A stretch of 33,746 nucleotides of DNA from Desulfuromonadaceae bacterium. Its GTDB lineage: Bacteria; Desulfobacterota; Desulfuromonadia; Geobacterales; Pseudopelobacteraceae. The DNA lies in assembly GCA_028688955.1 (NCBI GenBank), contig JAQTXD010000035.1, positions 1 to 33,746 of the forward strand, written 5' to 3'. Made by a program: the position numbers and the translations under genes. Below are positions 6,596-14,855 of the stretch, one piece after another. The stretch's first letter is position 1. The number at the start of each line of letters is the position of its first letter. The notes under the pieces were generated by a model. That model was not told where the DNA came from, ran no database searches, and saw only the letters and a list, made by a program, of their open reading frames with translations.

Positions 6596-6901
6596 TGCCC
6601 TCCCCTACCACTACATGTTGTGTTTGGCCCCTGTTTTACGCCCATGTTGGTTATGTTTTATTATGGGAACGCAATGATTACAGCAACTTGCAAGTGTACT
6701 TGACATAATAGATCTTATGGGGCAAAATCTGGCGCGTTCTACCAGGCAGAACAAGCGGTGGTTTCGGGGGCCTTGGTCTGATTTGGCTGGAGAACCTGGG
6801 GGGATCAGGGTATGCGTAGTTTTCAAGGGGGGTGGCATGGGAACAACCCGTTGTAGTTCTATCAGTCCCTATCCACCGCATATCAACTAAAAGGGCCTCT
6901 C
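6596..6901 (+). other. Noncoding gap before the late operon
   Basis: These 306 bp hold the candidate promoter at 6700-6728. A 57-codon frame (6717-6890) overlaps its -10 region and has no ribosome-binding site. The region is G-rich in its second half (runs of 5-6 G at 6809-6834). It separates replication genes from the packaging genes, so it is the natural place for late-gene control and possibly the packaging site. Confidence 0.5.
6700..6728 (+). promoter_or_regulatory. Candidate sigma70-type late promoter
   Basis: TTGACA at 6700-6705 is followed after 17 bp by CAAAAT at 6723-6728, a 4/6 match to TATAAT. It lies about 170 bp upstream of the large terminase gene, and no other good match was seen in the gap. 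It would drive packaging and head genes. Confidence 0.45.
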
Positions 6902-8497
6902 ATGGCAGACAAGAAAGCCTACACACAAGCTCACGTTGACCGGATGAAGTTCTGGAAGACTCACCCTCTGGAATGGGTTATTGACTTCTTTGGCGATAAT
7001 ATCCGTCTTGCTCAGAAGAACAGGGGCATCGATACCGGTGCTGCATCCGGATTGTCTACCCAGCAGGAAGACGCTCTGACACAGTGGGGCAAGCTGATTG
7101 AAGCTAAATTGCTGCTTTCCTCTGGTAAAACCTTGACCCCTGAACAAGAGGCATTATCCGGTAAAATCGGCATGTCCATCATGTCCGGAATGGGAACAGG
7201 AAAAGACTTTATGGCATGTCTGGTCACATGGCATTTCATGTACTGTTTTTCCTTCCCGAAGATTCTTGCAACTGCCAACACCGGCAAGCAGCTCAATGAG
7301 GTCTTCTGGTCTGAACTGGCGAAAGTCCGGGGAATGGCGCGGAAGGTTGACCCAAAAGACCCTGATTCACTGAACGAGCTGCAGGCAAACTTTGAAATGC
7401 AGTCGGAGATCATGTTTGCCAAGCTTGCCAACAAGGAAGAGCGCGGTAAACGGTGGTTTTGTAGTGCTGTTACGATTAACACCAAGGCTACAGCAGAGCA
7501 ACAGGGCGAGGCTTTGGCAGGCCGCCATGAAGACCACATGCTTTTTGTAATTGACGAGGCTTCCGGTATTCCTGAGGCTGTATTTAAACCGATTGAAAAG
7601 ACTTTGACCGGAAAACTCAACCTTGTCTTCATGATCTTTAACCCCACCCAGAATACCGGATTTGCTATCAGGAGCCACAACGAGCAGCGCGATAAATGGG
7701 TTTGCCTGCATTGGGACGCTCGATACTCTGAAAACGTCACCAAGGCTTCAATTCGGAACCTTGAACAGTATGGCAAAGACTCCCCTGATTACCGTATCGG
7801 CGTTCTTGGCTTGCCTCCGCTGGCGGATTCTAACGCCTTGATCCCTTATGCCTGGATTCAGGCTGCTATCGGGCGGGAATTTGATAACGAGAATGATCCT
7901 GTCATGTCCGGGGCTGATGTTGGCGGCGGCGGGGATAAGTCCGTATTCTGCCATAGGCAAGGCGGGGTTGTCTTGGGGTTCAAGACCAATAATAGCAAAG
8001 ACACGACTGTTGTTGCCGATTGGATAGGCGAGTGCATGGACGAAGATGACGCGGCTGTTGTTTTTGTCGATATCATCGGTCTCGGCAAAGGCACGTATGA
8101 CAACCTGCGGAAACTGAAATATAACGCTCGTCCTGCTGATGCCCGTAACACTGCCGATGATGAAGAACGGTTCGTTAATAAAAGAGCGGAGCAGTATTGG
8201 AAACTGCGCGACCAGTTTGAAAAGGGGCTTATTTCTCTTCCATCACCAGAAGACCCGAGAGATTCAGCAGATCCTATTGTTCGTTTAGTCCGTGAACTTG
8301 GAGCGATCAAGAATAAGACTGTGGGTAAAAAGAACCAGATTGACGATAAGAAGCAGATTAAAAAGGATATTGGTTTTTCTCCTGACTATGCCGATGCTCT
8401 TTGTTATACCTACTGGAAGCCTGATTCGCTCTTTCGGAAGATGAAGGATAAGAAAGTAGGCAGGAAGGTTGAAATGAAAGGTGTTTATTTGCGTTAA
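6902..8497 (+). CDS. terL: Terminase large subunit (packaging ATPase-nuclease)
   Basis: The 531-residue protein pumps DNA into the prohead and cuts the concatemer. The ATPase domain shows Walker A GMGTGKD (K101) and Walker B LFVIDEAS (D218, catalytic E219). The C-terminal RNase H-like nuclease shows acidic residues D339 (GADVGGGGDKS), D390 (VFVDIIG) and D498 (YADAL). The Lys is followed by Asp where Ser/Thr is usual in Walker A. The order terminase-portal-scaffold-capsid downstream is standard. The ATG has AAGGG upstream. Confidence 0.92.
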   Translation: MADKKAYTQAHVDRMKFWKTHPLEWVIDFFGDNIRLAQKNRGIDTGAASGLSTQQEDALTQWGKLIEAKLLLSSGKTLTPEQEALSGKIGMSIMSGMGTGKDFMACLVTWHFMYCFSFPKILATANTGKQLNEVFWSELAKVRGMARKVDPKDPDSLNELQANFEMQSEIMFAKLANKEERGKRWFCSAVTINTKATAEQQGEALAGRHEDHMLFVIDEASGIPEAVFKPIEKTLTGKLNLVFMIFNPTQNTGFAIRSHNEQRDKWVCLHWDARYSENVTKASIRNLEQYGKDSPDYRIGVLGLPPLADSNALIPYAWIQAAIGREFDNENDPVMSGADVGGGGDKSVFCHRQGGVVLGFKTNNSKDTTVVADWIGECMDEDDAAVVFVDIIGLGKGTYDNLRKLKYNARPADARNTADDEERFVNKRAEQYWKLRDQFEKGLISLPSPEDPRDSADPIVRLVRELGAIKNKTVGKKNQIDDKKQIKKDIGFSPDYADALCYTYWKPDSLFRKMKDKKVGRKVEMKGVYLR

Positions 8498-8522
8498 TTT
8501 TCATAATATCTGAATTAATTTC

Positions 8523-8551
8523 TTGACACTCTTAATTTTTAAGAGTACCGA
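8523..8551 (+). promoter_or_regulatory. TTGACA with perfect 8-bp palindrome upstream of portal
   Basis: TTGACA (8523-8528) is followed by ACTCTTAA-TTT-TTAAGAGT (8528-8546). The palindrome fills the 17-bp space to a weak -10 (TACCGA). It may be a regulated internal promoter, or a hairpin that sets terminase versus portal mRNA levels. The poor -10 keeps confidence low. Confidence 0.35.
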
Positions 8552-8623
8552 TTCAACTAAGTACGCAAATTTTGCATAGCCGTTAAATAGCAGTTAACTC
8601 AGTGCTCGCACAAGCAAGGGACA

Positions 8624-10669
8624 ATGAAATTAGCGGAACAGGTAAAACTGGTTGACCAGGCGCAGGTCTTCTTTGATGGTAAGCTGAAAAAAATCATTGA
8701 AGATAATCAGCGCCGGTATCGCATGAGACTCAAAGACGAGTCTGAGCGCACAAAGCGCGGACTATCTGCTATTCCCTCCACTAAATCAACCGCTGCTGTT
8801 GACCGTTTTGTAGAACGGTCTGTCATCGAATACCACCAAGATCCTGACGCAATTTCCTTCACTTCAAAATCTGTTGGCGATCCTTCCCGCGACAGGTGGG
8901 CTAAACTCCTTTCCGAAGATTTCCGCTATCGCTCCAAATCCACCAACAACGGCTTTAATTTCTTTCTCTGGAACCAATCAAGCTTAACTTCCTGCGCTGT
9001 TGACGGTATCGAATGCAACCTCTACCGATGGGAAAAGGACAGCTACAAGGAAAAAGAACAGAAATATTTTTCTGTTTCCCTGGACGGCAACAAACAGGAA
9101 GTGCCAAAAGATATCTACGAAAAGGTAAGTGTCATTTTCCCTGAAATGTTCGTCAAGGAAGACGTAGAGACGGAATATGTCTGCACTGACACCTTCATGA
9201 TTGACCAGCTGAAGCCGGGTGAAGAAATAGTATGGGACCCGAAAATACCTTTCCTCGATGTTCAAAAGGCTGAATTCCTCTGCGTGTTTCTTGATAAGTC
9301 TATCCAGGACATTAAGAACATGGCCGCTTCCGGCCTGATTGACGAGTTGAGCGAAGAAACAATCAAAAAGTACCAGAAAAACGGGCAAAGCAACCGCGTT
9401 CCAACGACCACTATCCCGAATGGCAACGACACCCGCACTCTCGACAATCCAAACGATATAGATCTGAACGAATATAACCGCGTCAAGCTCTGGCTGTTCT
9501 TCTACAAGGAAGGTAACCGGAAAATGGTCCACTTCTCACTTGATGGGAAAGAGGATCTGGGCGCGGCAAAAGCCGTTGACGATGCTTTCTTTGGTGGCCG
9601 GAAGGTAAACCGTTACCCGGTAACTATTGGAACTACCAAGTTGAAGCTCTGGGAGCATGTAGGCCGGTCTATCCCCGAAACCATAGCACCCATTGAAGAC
9701 GAGCATATTGACCACAAGAACAACATCAATGATGCCGCCAAAATAGCTATTCAGGGCCGATACAGGCTTGATCCTGATTCTGATATTAACGTTGATGACC
9801 TGCTGAATGGGCGCGCTTTCTATGCCGACAAAGGGAGCTATGACCGGATAGAGGATGATTTTGGTGTGATGGCTTCACTCAGGGCAAACGACACCACCGT
9901 AGCAGACATTATGGAGCTTGTACCTGCTGGAATGATGACCGGCGCGCGTGGCCTGGTTGCCAAAGGAACGAATCAGACCCTTGGAGCCAAACAGCTCGGC
10001 AAAATGGAGTCTGACGAGAAGCTAGGTGTTGCAATCATGACCCGCAACGAAACCAGTCTCAAGCAAGGGCTTTACCTCATAGCTCAATTGATCATGGCTT
10101 TTGAGACCAACGAAACCGTATTGCGAATTGCTGGCGAAAAGGCCGGGGTTGAGCTTCAGAAAACAATGAACATTCAGGGCAAATCTATTCTGGATCTCTC
10201 AGTGCTTGATTTTGACGTTGATGTCGAAATTAACGCCGGTCTCGGCAGCTCCAATCGCGATCAGAAAGCCTCAAATACCATGCAGCTTATTGATTGGGGC
10301 AAAGGCCACGGCGTTAACGTTGATTCTGTTGCCGCTTTCCATCAGCTCAGCATTTTGGCCGGATACGCAGGCGATCAGCTTATAGCCAAAACACCACCCC
10401 CGCAAAAACCACCAGAAGTTGACTACAAACTCAACCTCACAATGACTTTTGGCGAATTAATGGCAGCAGCTCCACACGCTGCCGCGATGATTGAGCAAAA
10501 GCTTTTAACAGGTCAAGCAAGCGTTGACACCAAGATAAAAGAAGACCCCGCCATGAACGAGGCGCGGCAGAACGGCGGCGGGATGATGATCCCAAACAGA
10601 ACCAGCAGGGTGGTTGATGCAACCGGCGCGGCGGCAATGGGAATGAGTGAAGGGGGGCAGCAGTCGTGA
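8624..10669 (+). CDS. Portal protein, P22-like
   Basis: The 681 residues follow the terminase gene and have the make-up of podoviral portals. These include an N-terminal helical segment (RRYRMRLKDESERTKRGL), the wing/stem region in the middle, a long central helix region around residues 430-480, and a disordered, Gly/Met-rich C-terminus (NGGGMMIPNRTSR). It forms the dodecameric ring at the capsid vertex that DNA passes through. Assignment rests on position, length and overall similarity to the P22-type portal family, because portals lack short signature motifs. AAGGG precedes the ATG. The leader (8498-8623) carries a palindrome. The stop overlaps the next GTG. Confidence 0.8.
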   Translation: MKLAEQVKLVDQAQVFFDGKLKKIIEDNQRRYRMRLKDESERTKRGLSAIPSTKSTAAVDRFVERSVIEYHQDPDAISFTSKSVGDPSRDRWAKLLSEDFRYRSKSTNNGFNFFLWNQSSLTSCAVDGIECNLYRWEKDSYKEKEQKYFSVSLDGNKQEVPKDIYEKVSVIFPEMFVKEDVETEYVCTDTFMIDQLKPGEEIVWDPKIPFLDVQKAEFLCVFLDKSIQDIKNMAASGLIDELSEETIKKYQKNGQSNRVPTTTIPNGNDTRTLDNPNDIDLNEYNRVKLWLFFYKEGNRKMVHFSLDGKEDLGAAKAVDDAFFGGRKVNRYPVTIGTTKLKLWEHVGRSIPETIAPIEDEHIDHKNNINDAAKIAIQGRYRLDPDSDINVDDLLNGRAFYADKGSYDRIEDDFGVMASLRANDTTVADIMELVPAGMMTGARGLVAKGTNQTLGAKQLGKMESDEKLGVAIMTRNETSLKQGLYLIAQLIMAFETNETVLRIAGEKAGVELQKTMNIQGKSILDLSVLDFDVDVEINAGLGSSNRDQKASNTMQLIDWGKGHGVNVDSVAAFHQLSILAGYAGDQLIAKTPPPQKPPEVDYKLNLTMTFGELMAAAPHAAAMIEQKLLTGQASVDTKIKEDPAMNEARQNGGGMMIPNRTSRVVDATGAAAMGMSEGGQQS

Positions 10670-11010
10670 AGGAAAGTCACGAAGAGCGCATAGAGAGGCT
10701 TATTGAAGAAAAAGCCCTGCTGGTAAAAGGGCTGGATCATCCCGGCACTCAGATGATCTTTATCAAGCTGAAAGATATGGCGCGAGCATCCATTCACGAT
10801 TACGACACTTGCGACTTCAACACCGAGCAGGGCCGGGAAAAAGCGCAACGTATCCAGGCGCGGAGATATGTGATTCTAACGGAGATACCGAGGATCATAG
10901 ATGAAATTATCAACGTTGATTTACCTCTTGAAGAAAATCTTAAACCTTGGCGCTTTTCTTTGTGGTTGGAAGAAGTCAGGGGAAGCCTCAAAAGATTTTT
11001 CAGATTCTAA
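10666..11010 (+). CDS. 114-residue protein between portal and scaffold, unknown
   Basis: The GTG start overlaps the portal stop (GTGA), implying coupled translation. The protein is mostly charged helices (EERIERLIEEKALLVKGL) with HPGTQ, and ends with an aromatic/basic tail (RFFRF). Genes of this size directly after portal are common in this podovirus type and may assist portal assembly or scaffold function, but I know no proven role. No enzymatic motif is seen. Confidence 0.6.
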   Translation: MKESHEERIERLIEEKALLVKGLDHPGTQMIFIKLKDMARASIHDYDTCDFNTEQGREKAQRIQARRYVILTEIPRIIDEIINVDLPLEENLKPWRFSLWLEEVRGSLKRFFRF

Positions 11011-11039
11011 AAGCATAGTGCCTCCGAGTGAGGCAGAAA

Positions 11040-11999
11040 GTGAGCAGCAACATGGAAACAGCAGAGAACACAACTTTGACAGAAACACAGGATGCCGGGG
11101 CCGTACCCGTAACACAGTCTGCGGAGACTGTGAGCAATCAGGGCGAAGCGACGAGCGGGGCCGATACCCACACTGCCACTGCGGAGGGGCAGGCGAATCA
11201 AGCCAACGAAACAGACACGTCAGAAAGCGCGCAAGGCGCAACGGAGGGAACAGAGACAGGTAGGCAACCACATCAGAAGACCCTTGAAGAGAGGGTTCAA
11301 GAGCTTGCCGAAAAGAGGATTGCTGAAGTTGAAACCAAGTTGACGGCGAAACTGGAAGCGGTGACTCAGGCCAAAACGGAAGAGAAGCCCAACTTCTACG
11401 AAATCGACTTTGACAAGGTTAACGAGCATTTCCGTCAAACGATGGAGCAGATCGAGGAATTGAAACTGGATGGGAAATTTCTTGAGGCCATGGAGCTTCA
11501 GGACGGATTGACTTCCACTCGCCAGCTTCTCAAGCAGAACGAGGCAAGCAAGGCAGATTATATCCGCCGGATGAATGAGCGCAGCCAAACGGAGCAGCAG
11601 ACCGCGCAGATCAACCAGCAGATAACGGCAGCTTCTGAACTTGTAGCCAAGGAACACGGCATAGCCCCGGAAGTATGGAAGAAAGCGGAAGAGTGGTTTG
11701 TGACGGAAAGACAGTCAAAGCCGCTACTGGATGCTCAGTACCGGGAAAAGGTTATGCTGCAAGGCCCGATAGCCGGGCTCCTCTGGGCCAAAGAGTATAT
11801 CGAGAAGAACATGGGGAAAAAGGAGCAGGAACTTATTGACAAAAAAGAAGCTGCAAAAACATCCCTGCCCCCAGGCAAGACTTCATCTGGCGTTGTAGCA
11901 GGCAATGCGAATCTCTCTGCACTCAGAGAGAAAGCAAAGTCAGGCAATGCCGATGATCTGGCGCGCTATATGGCAGAGAAAAGTAAACCAACCACTTAA
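11040..11999 (+). CDS. Scaffolding protein
   Basis: I prefer the GTG at 11040 because GAGG lies 8 nt upstream; a GTG at 11028 and an ATG at 11052 are alternatives. The product (about 319 residues) begins with a Thr/Glu/Ala-rich disordered segment. Long charged coiled coils follow (RVQELAEKRIAEVETKL, IEELKLDGKFLEAMELQ), then a Lys-rich C-terminus. This composition, and its place immediately before the major capsid gene, are typical of internal scaffolds that shape the prohead and are then removed. No protease domain is visible in it. Confidence 0.75.
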   Translation: MSSNMETAENTTLTETQDAGAVPVTQSAETVSNQGEATSGADTHTATAEGQANQANETDTSESAQGATEGTETGRQPHQKTLEERVQELAEKRIAEVETKLTAKLEAVTQAKTEEKPNFYEIDFDKVNEHFRQTMEQIEELKLDGKFLEAMELQDGLTSTRQLLKQNEASKADYIRRMNERSQTEQQTAQINQQITAASELVAKEHGIAPEVWKKAEEWFVTERQSKPLLDAQYREKVMLQGPIAGLLWAKEYIEKNMGKKEQELIDKKEAAKTSLPPGKTSSGVVAGNANLSALREKAKSGNADDLARYMAEKSKPTT

Positions 12000-12023
12000 A
12001 CCAATTTTGAAGGAGATACGATT

Positions 12024-12974
12024 ATGGGAGATGTTCCTAATAACACAATGACTGCGTTTGACCTCACCGGCAAGCGTGAAGACCTGAGCGATGAAATAAG
12101 CATCATCACTCCTATTGACAGCCCTTTTTATCATGACATCGGCGTTGCAGACCAGTGTACCGCTGTGAAGCATGAATTCATGACCGATGTTATTCGTCAG
12201 CCTGGCGCTAATAAAGCCAAGTACGGCAGTGACCCGACTATCGGCACCAGCCAGCAGCCGACCAAGCTGTATAACATCATCCAGCTTCAGGAAGAGTCTT
12301 TCTCAATTGACGACACTTCAAACGCCGTCAAGACCGCTGGCAACTCCGGCAGCTACGAATATCAGCAAGCTCTCAAGATAAAAGCTCTGGTAGGTGACTT
12401 TGAATATGCTTTCCTGCGCGAAGTACGTGTTGACGGCAGCGCCTCAACCGCCCCTTCCATGCGTGGCCTGCTTAACTGGCAGACCACCAACCTTGACAAA
12501 GCCGATGATGCCACTCTTAACGCTGATGGCACCGTTACCGGCGGCACTCCGCGAGACCTGAGCAAGGAAATGGTGAAAGGGGTTCTTCAGGACATCTTCA
12601 CAGCAGGCGGCGGCGGTCAGGGCAAAGTGCTTACGGCATACTGCGGAGCAATCCAAAAGACCAAATTTGACAAGTTCTATGACCGCGATTTTGACCGTCG
12701 CGAAGTTGCCAAAGATGCAGCCGTGGACAAGGTGGATCTCTACATTACCTCTTTCGGCACTGTAAAGGCTCAAGTTCATAGGACTATGCCTGCTGATGTG
12801 TTCACTATCCTTGATCTTGCATTCTGGAAAAAAGCCACGCTTGTTCCTGTCGGTTCGGCTGAGCTGGCTACCACTTCCCGGTCAAACAAGAAATACCACA
12901 TGACCGCGCAGCACACGCTGGAAGCCAAGAACGAAGCAACCAGCGGGCGCTTGACCGACCTCAGCATCGTTTAA
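12024..12974 (+). CDS. Major capsid protein, SU10/DUF5309 type
   Basis: The 316 residues match the SU10-like (DUF5309) branch of HK97-fold capsid proteins. Typical features are an N-terminal segment reading DLSDEISIITPIDSPFYHDIG, a central Gly-rich loop (TAGGGGQGK) and a C-terminal MTAQHTLEAKNE strand region. AAGGAGATA eight bases before the ATG is one of the strongest ribosome-binding sites in the window, as expected for the most abundant virion protein. It lies between scaffold and neck genes. Confidence 0.85.
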   Translation: MGDVPNNTMTAFDLTGKREDLSDEISIITPIDSPFYHDIGVADQCTAVKHEFMTDVIRQPGANKAKYGSDPTIGTSQQPTKLYNIIQLQEESFSIDDTSNAVKTAGNSGSYEYQQALKIKALVGDFEYAFLREVRVDGSASTAPSMRGLLNWQTTNLDKADDATLNADGTVTGGTPRDLSKEMVKGVLQDIFTAGGGGQGKVLTAYCGAIQKTKFDKFYDRDFDRREVAKDAAVDKVDLYITSFGTVKAQVHRTMPADVFTILDLAFWKKATLVPVGSAELATTSRSNKKYHMTAQHTLEAKNEATSGRLTDLSIV

Positions 12975-12981
12975 CTAAAAC

Positions 12982-13000
12982 GGGGGGACAGCCTCCCCCC
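12982..13000 (+). terminator. GC-rich hairpin after the capsid gene
   Basis: GGGGGGA-CAGCC-TCCCCCC forms a 7-bp stem 8 bp after the capsid stop and is followed by ACACTTT rather than a T-run. It is better read as an mRNA-stabilising hairpin or partial attenuator than as a full terminator. Confidence 0.4.
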
Positions 13001-13022
13001 ACACTTTAACGGAGGATATCAA

Positions 13023-13448
13023 ATGAAAAAGATAATGTTGTTTTTTACCATGGCTGTTCTTGTCGCTTTTGCCGCTCCGGTATTTGCTGCAACTACAGTC
13101 AGTAAAGTTCCATTTGCAAACATTTCCGGAGTAGACGCGGAAGTTCAATATTCCGCAGTGGTTAATGCTTCCGGATACAAGACTAAAACACTGACGGTAT
13201 CAGGCGTTAACCTGGCGGGTACTGCTTTTCAGAACATGAGCGGAACCGTACTGGCTCAATGCGGCCCGTCACCCACCGGGCCGTGGTCAACGTGTACTCA
13301 GTCTCAGGTTGCATCCGCGCCTGCCGTGTCGCTTACCGCAAATAATCAGCTTACGTGGTCTGATGCAGTTACTTACGTCCGGCTGAAATGGACTTCCGGC
13401 ACAGTCGCCACGAAGCTCAAGGCATGGCTGAATTTGCTGGACAATTAA
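13023..13448 (+). CDS. Virion-region protein with Sec signal peptide
   Basis: The 141-residue product starts with a classic signal peptide: a basic MKK, a hydrophobic core (IMLFFTMAVLVAFAAPV) and an AFA-A cleavage site near residue 22. The mature part is Ser/Thr/Val-rich and probably beta-sandwich, with two Cys (AQCGPSP and WSTCTQ) that could form a disulphide. It lies directly after the capsid gene, the usual place for a capsid decoration protein. A signal peptide is odd for a capsid component, so it may instead act in the periplasm or envelope, for example in superinfection exclusion. GGAGG precedes the ATG. Confidence 0.65.
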   Translation: MKKIMLFFTMAVLVAFAAPVFAATTVSKVPFANISGVDAEVQYSAVVNASGYKTKTLTVSGVNLAGTAFQNMSGTVLAQCGPSPTGPWSTCTQSQVASAPAVSLTANNQLTWSDAVTYVRLKWTSGTVATKLKAWLNLLDN

Positions 13449-13454
13449 CCGGAG

Positions 13455-13481
13455 GGGAAGGGTGGTTACACCCTTCCCTTT
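13455..13481 (+). terminator. Hairpin terminator/attenuator after the secreted-protein gene
   Basis: A perfect 10-bp stem, GGGAAGGGTG-GTTA-CACCCTTCCC, is followed by TTTC. The short T-run suggests partial termination that lowers expression of neck genes relative to the capsid gene. Confidence 0.55.
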
Positions 13482-13495
13482 CAGAAAGGCTCATT

Positions 13496-13801
13496 ATGTC
13501 ACGCAGATCAAAGAAACAGGCAAAGTGTTTTTTAGCAAATTACAAGTACGAAAAAGACAAAGCAATAGCGACATATGCGCAGGATGAAACTCCGATCCTA
13601 CAGGCCAATTTTGAAGCACGACAAGCAGAAGATAAACACCACAGAACAGCCGACCTTGATATGGGGTTCAGATTTGCCAGTATCCCTAAAGTTGAATATC
13701 TGAGATTGCAAGCAATGGGTATCACGGATGATCCGCAAGCCCTTATGAAATATTTGGAGTTAAACCCGCAGTACAAAACCACCAGCAAATGCCTTATTTA
13801 A
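13496..13801 (+). CDS. 101-residue unknown phage protein
   Basis: The ATG at 13496 has AAAGG upstream. The N-terminus is very basic (MSRRSKKQAKCF). The C-terminal half (GFRFASIPKVEYLRLQAMGI, then a YLELNPQYKTT segment) is of a type often seen near phage capsid genes. No catalytic motif is visible. It lies between the capsid module and the frameshift gene and may be a head-completion protein; this is inference from position only. Confidence 0.6.
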   Translation: MSRRSKKQAKCFLANYKYEKDKAIATYAQDETPILQANFEARQAEDKHHRTADLDMGFRFASIPKVEYLRLQAMGITDDPQALMKYLELNPQYKTTSKCLI

Positions 13802-13808
13802 GGCGAAA

Positions 13809-14209
13809 GTGAGCAGACAAATGTCAGAGAAAACAGCACGAGACAAGATGATGGAGCGTTTCAGGGTCAAGGTTATCAAGACTGTTCCGGATGACCGCAT
13901 TTCTTTGTGTGGCGAAAAGTTGCAGGTCGAGGATGGAAAACACTTTTTCATCATCCCCGGCCATCAGGCTGACTACATCAACCGAATGTTTCCTTCTTAC
14001 CAAGTGACAGAGCCTTTTATCCCCGGTGTAGATCTTGAGGCGGCGCTTTCCATTCAGGAAAAGCCAGTACCGGAAGAGATAGAGGAAGAAGGAAAAAAGT
14101 AACAGGGGAACCGGCATTACATTCAACCGGTTTCCCATGCACTGAATGTGATTTTGTAGCAAAAAACAAGCTTGGATTATCAGCACACATGAAAAAGCAT
14201 AGTAAGTAA
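13809..14209 (+). CDS. Neck-region protein with predicted -1 frameshift to a C2H2 zinc finger
   Basis: The zero-frame product (GTG 13809 to stop 14100-14102) has 97 residues and ends in an acidic EEIEEEGKK tail. Its last two sense codons lie in a slippery A-AAA-AAG. A -1 slip continues for 36 codons to a stop at 14207-14209 and gives 133 residues. The extension contains CTEC, twelve residues, then H-x3-H (CDFVAKNK...SAHMKKH), an exact C-x2-C-x12-H-x3-H zinc finger. No ATG, GTG or TTG begins the finger frame between the slip site and the first Cys, so it cannot be made separately. The finger may bind DNA or protein in the head. An ATG at 13821 is an alternative start. Confidence 0.7.
14093..14136 (+). 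promoter_or_regulatory. Programmed -1 ribosomal frameshift signal
   Basis: The heptamer A-AAA-AAG (14093-14099) is in the correct phase (GGA AAA AAG). It is followed by a 5-nt spacer that holds the stop. A hairpin follows, with GGGGAACCGG (14105-14114) pairing with CCGGTTTCCC (14127-14136) around a 12-nt loop; all ten pairs form if one G-U is allowed. AGAGGA at 14081-14086 could act as the upstream stimulatory Shine-Dalgarno seen in E. coli dnaX, which uses the same heptamer. Confidence 0.75.
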
Positions 14210-14222
14210 CTTGGAGTAACAC

Positions 14223-14855
14223 ATGGCCTTTCTAACCACAAAAAGCATACTTGACGCGACTCAAACGCTGATAGCAGACCAGACGGCAGCTTATCGCGCC
14301 AAAATGCTTACATGGCTTAATCTGGCTATGCAGACGGTTATCAACCAACCGCGTGAGTGGGAATTCCTGAAAAAAACCGCTCCATTGCCGGTTACGTCGA
14401 ACGTCATCACTCTCCCCGCTGACTATGCGGATTTCGAGAGTCTTACTGTTGGAGACTATTTTTTCACTCGCGCCGACCAGCTTACGGATTCAGAAGCTTT
14501 TGAATCGGTAGAGTCAGCGGGAGAAATACCCGAAGGATTCACCATCAATGAACAGGCCGGGACTATCACAATAGTTCCGGCCACAGAAGAAACCACAGTA
14601 ACCCTTGCTTACAAAGGAACAATGCCAGCGGCAGATTATGCAGATGACACAACGGCGACAATCTTCCCGCAGGAATTTAAACCGCTATTTGTTCGCATAC
14701 TGAAAACCGTAAGCAATGAAGTGGATGTGGAAGATCAGTACACAGTATCACTGCAACTCAGCTCCGCCGACCTTAAAACCATGAAAGCACTTGATAACAA
14801 GCGAAAGGCGCTGCCAAAGCCAAGCAGTCACGGGTATATCCGGGGGCGTAACTAA
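14223..14855 (+). CDS. Head-tail adaptor (neck) protein
   Basis: The 210 residues open with helices (LDATQTLIADQTAAYRAKML). A beta-rich part follows (LPVTSNVITLPADYADFESL), then a long C-terminal helical region. The LPADYADFESL-type strand is characteristic of adaptor proteins that dock under the portal in podoviruses (P22 gp4/T7 gp11 role). It ends one base into the next ATG. It would connect the portal to the stabilisation protein encoded next. The role is assigned by order and general resemblance, without a diagnostic motif. Confidence 0.65.
   Translation: MAFLTTKSILDATQTLIADQTAAYRAKMLTWLNLAMQTVINQPREWEFLKKTAPLPVTSNVITLPADYADFESLTVGDYFFTRADQLTDSEAFESVESAGEIPEGFTINEQAGTITIVPATEETTVTLAYKGTMPAADYADDTTATIFPQEFKPLFVRILKTVSNEVDVEDQYTVSLQLSSADLKTMKALDNKRKALPKPSSHGYIRGRN

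Noticed and set aside
6717-6890. 57-codon + strand open frame in the gap before terminase
   Set aside because: It has no ribosome-binding site, starts within the candidate promoter and overlaps its -10 box. Its composition (Gly/Arg/Trp/Pro runs) looks like noncoding G-rich sequence.
7012-7776. Long minus-strand open frame (254 codons) opposite the terminase gene
   Set aside because: The + strand frame has full terminase motifs. The minus frame is Ser/Cys/Arg-rich with no start signal, typical of a shadow.
8984-9532. 182-codon minus-strand open frame opposite the portal gene
   Set aside because: Phe/Val-rich mirror of portal codons, no ribosome-binding site, no recognisable domain.
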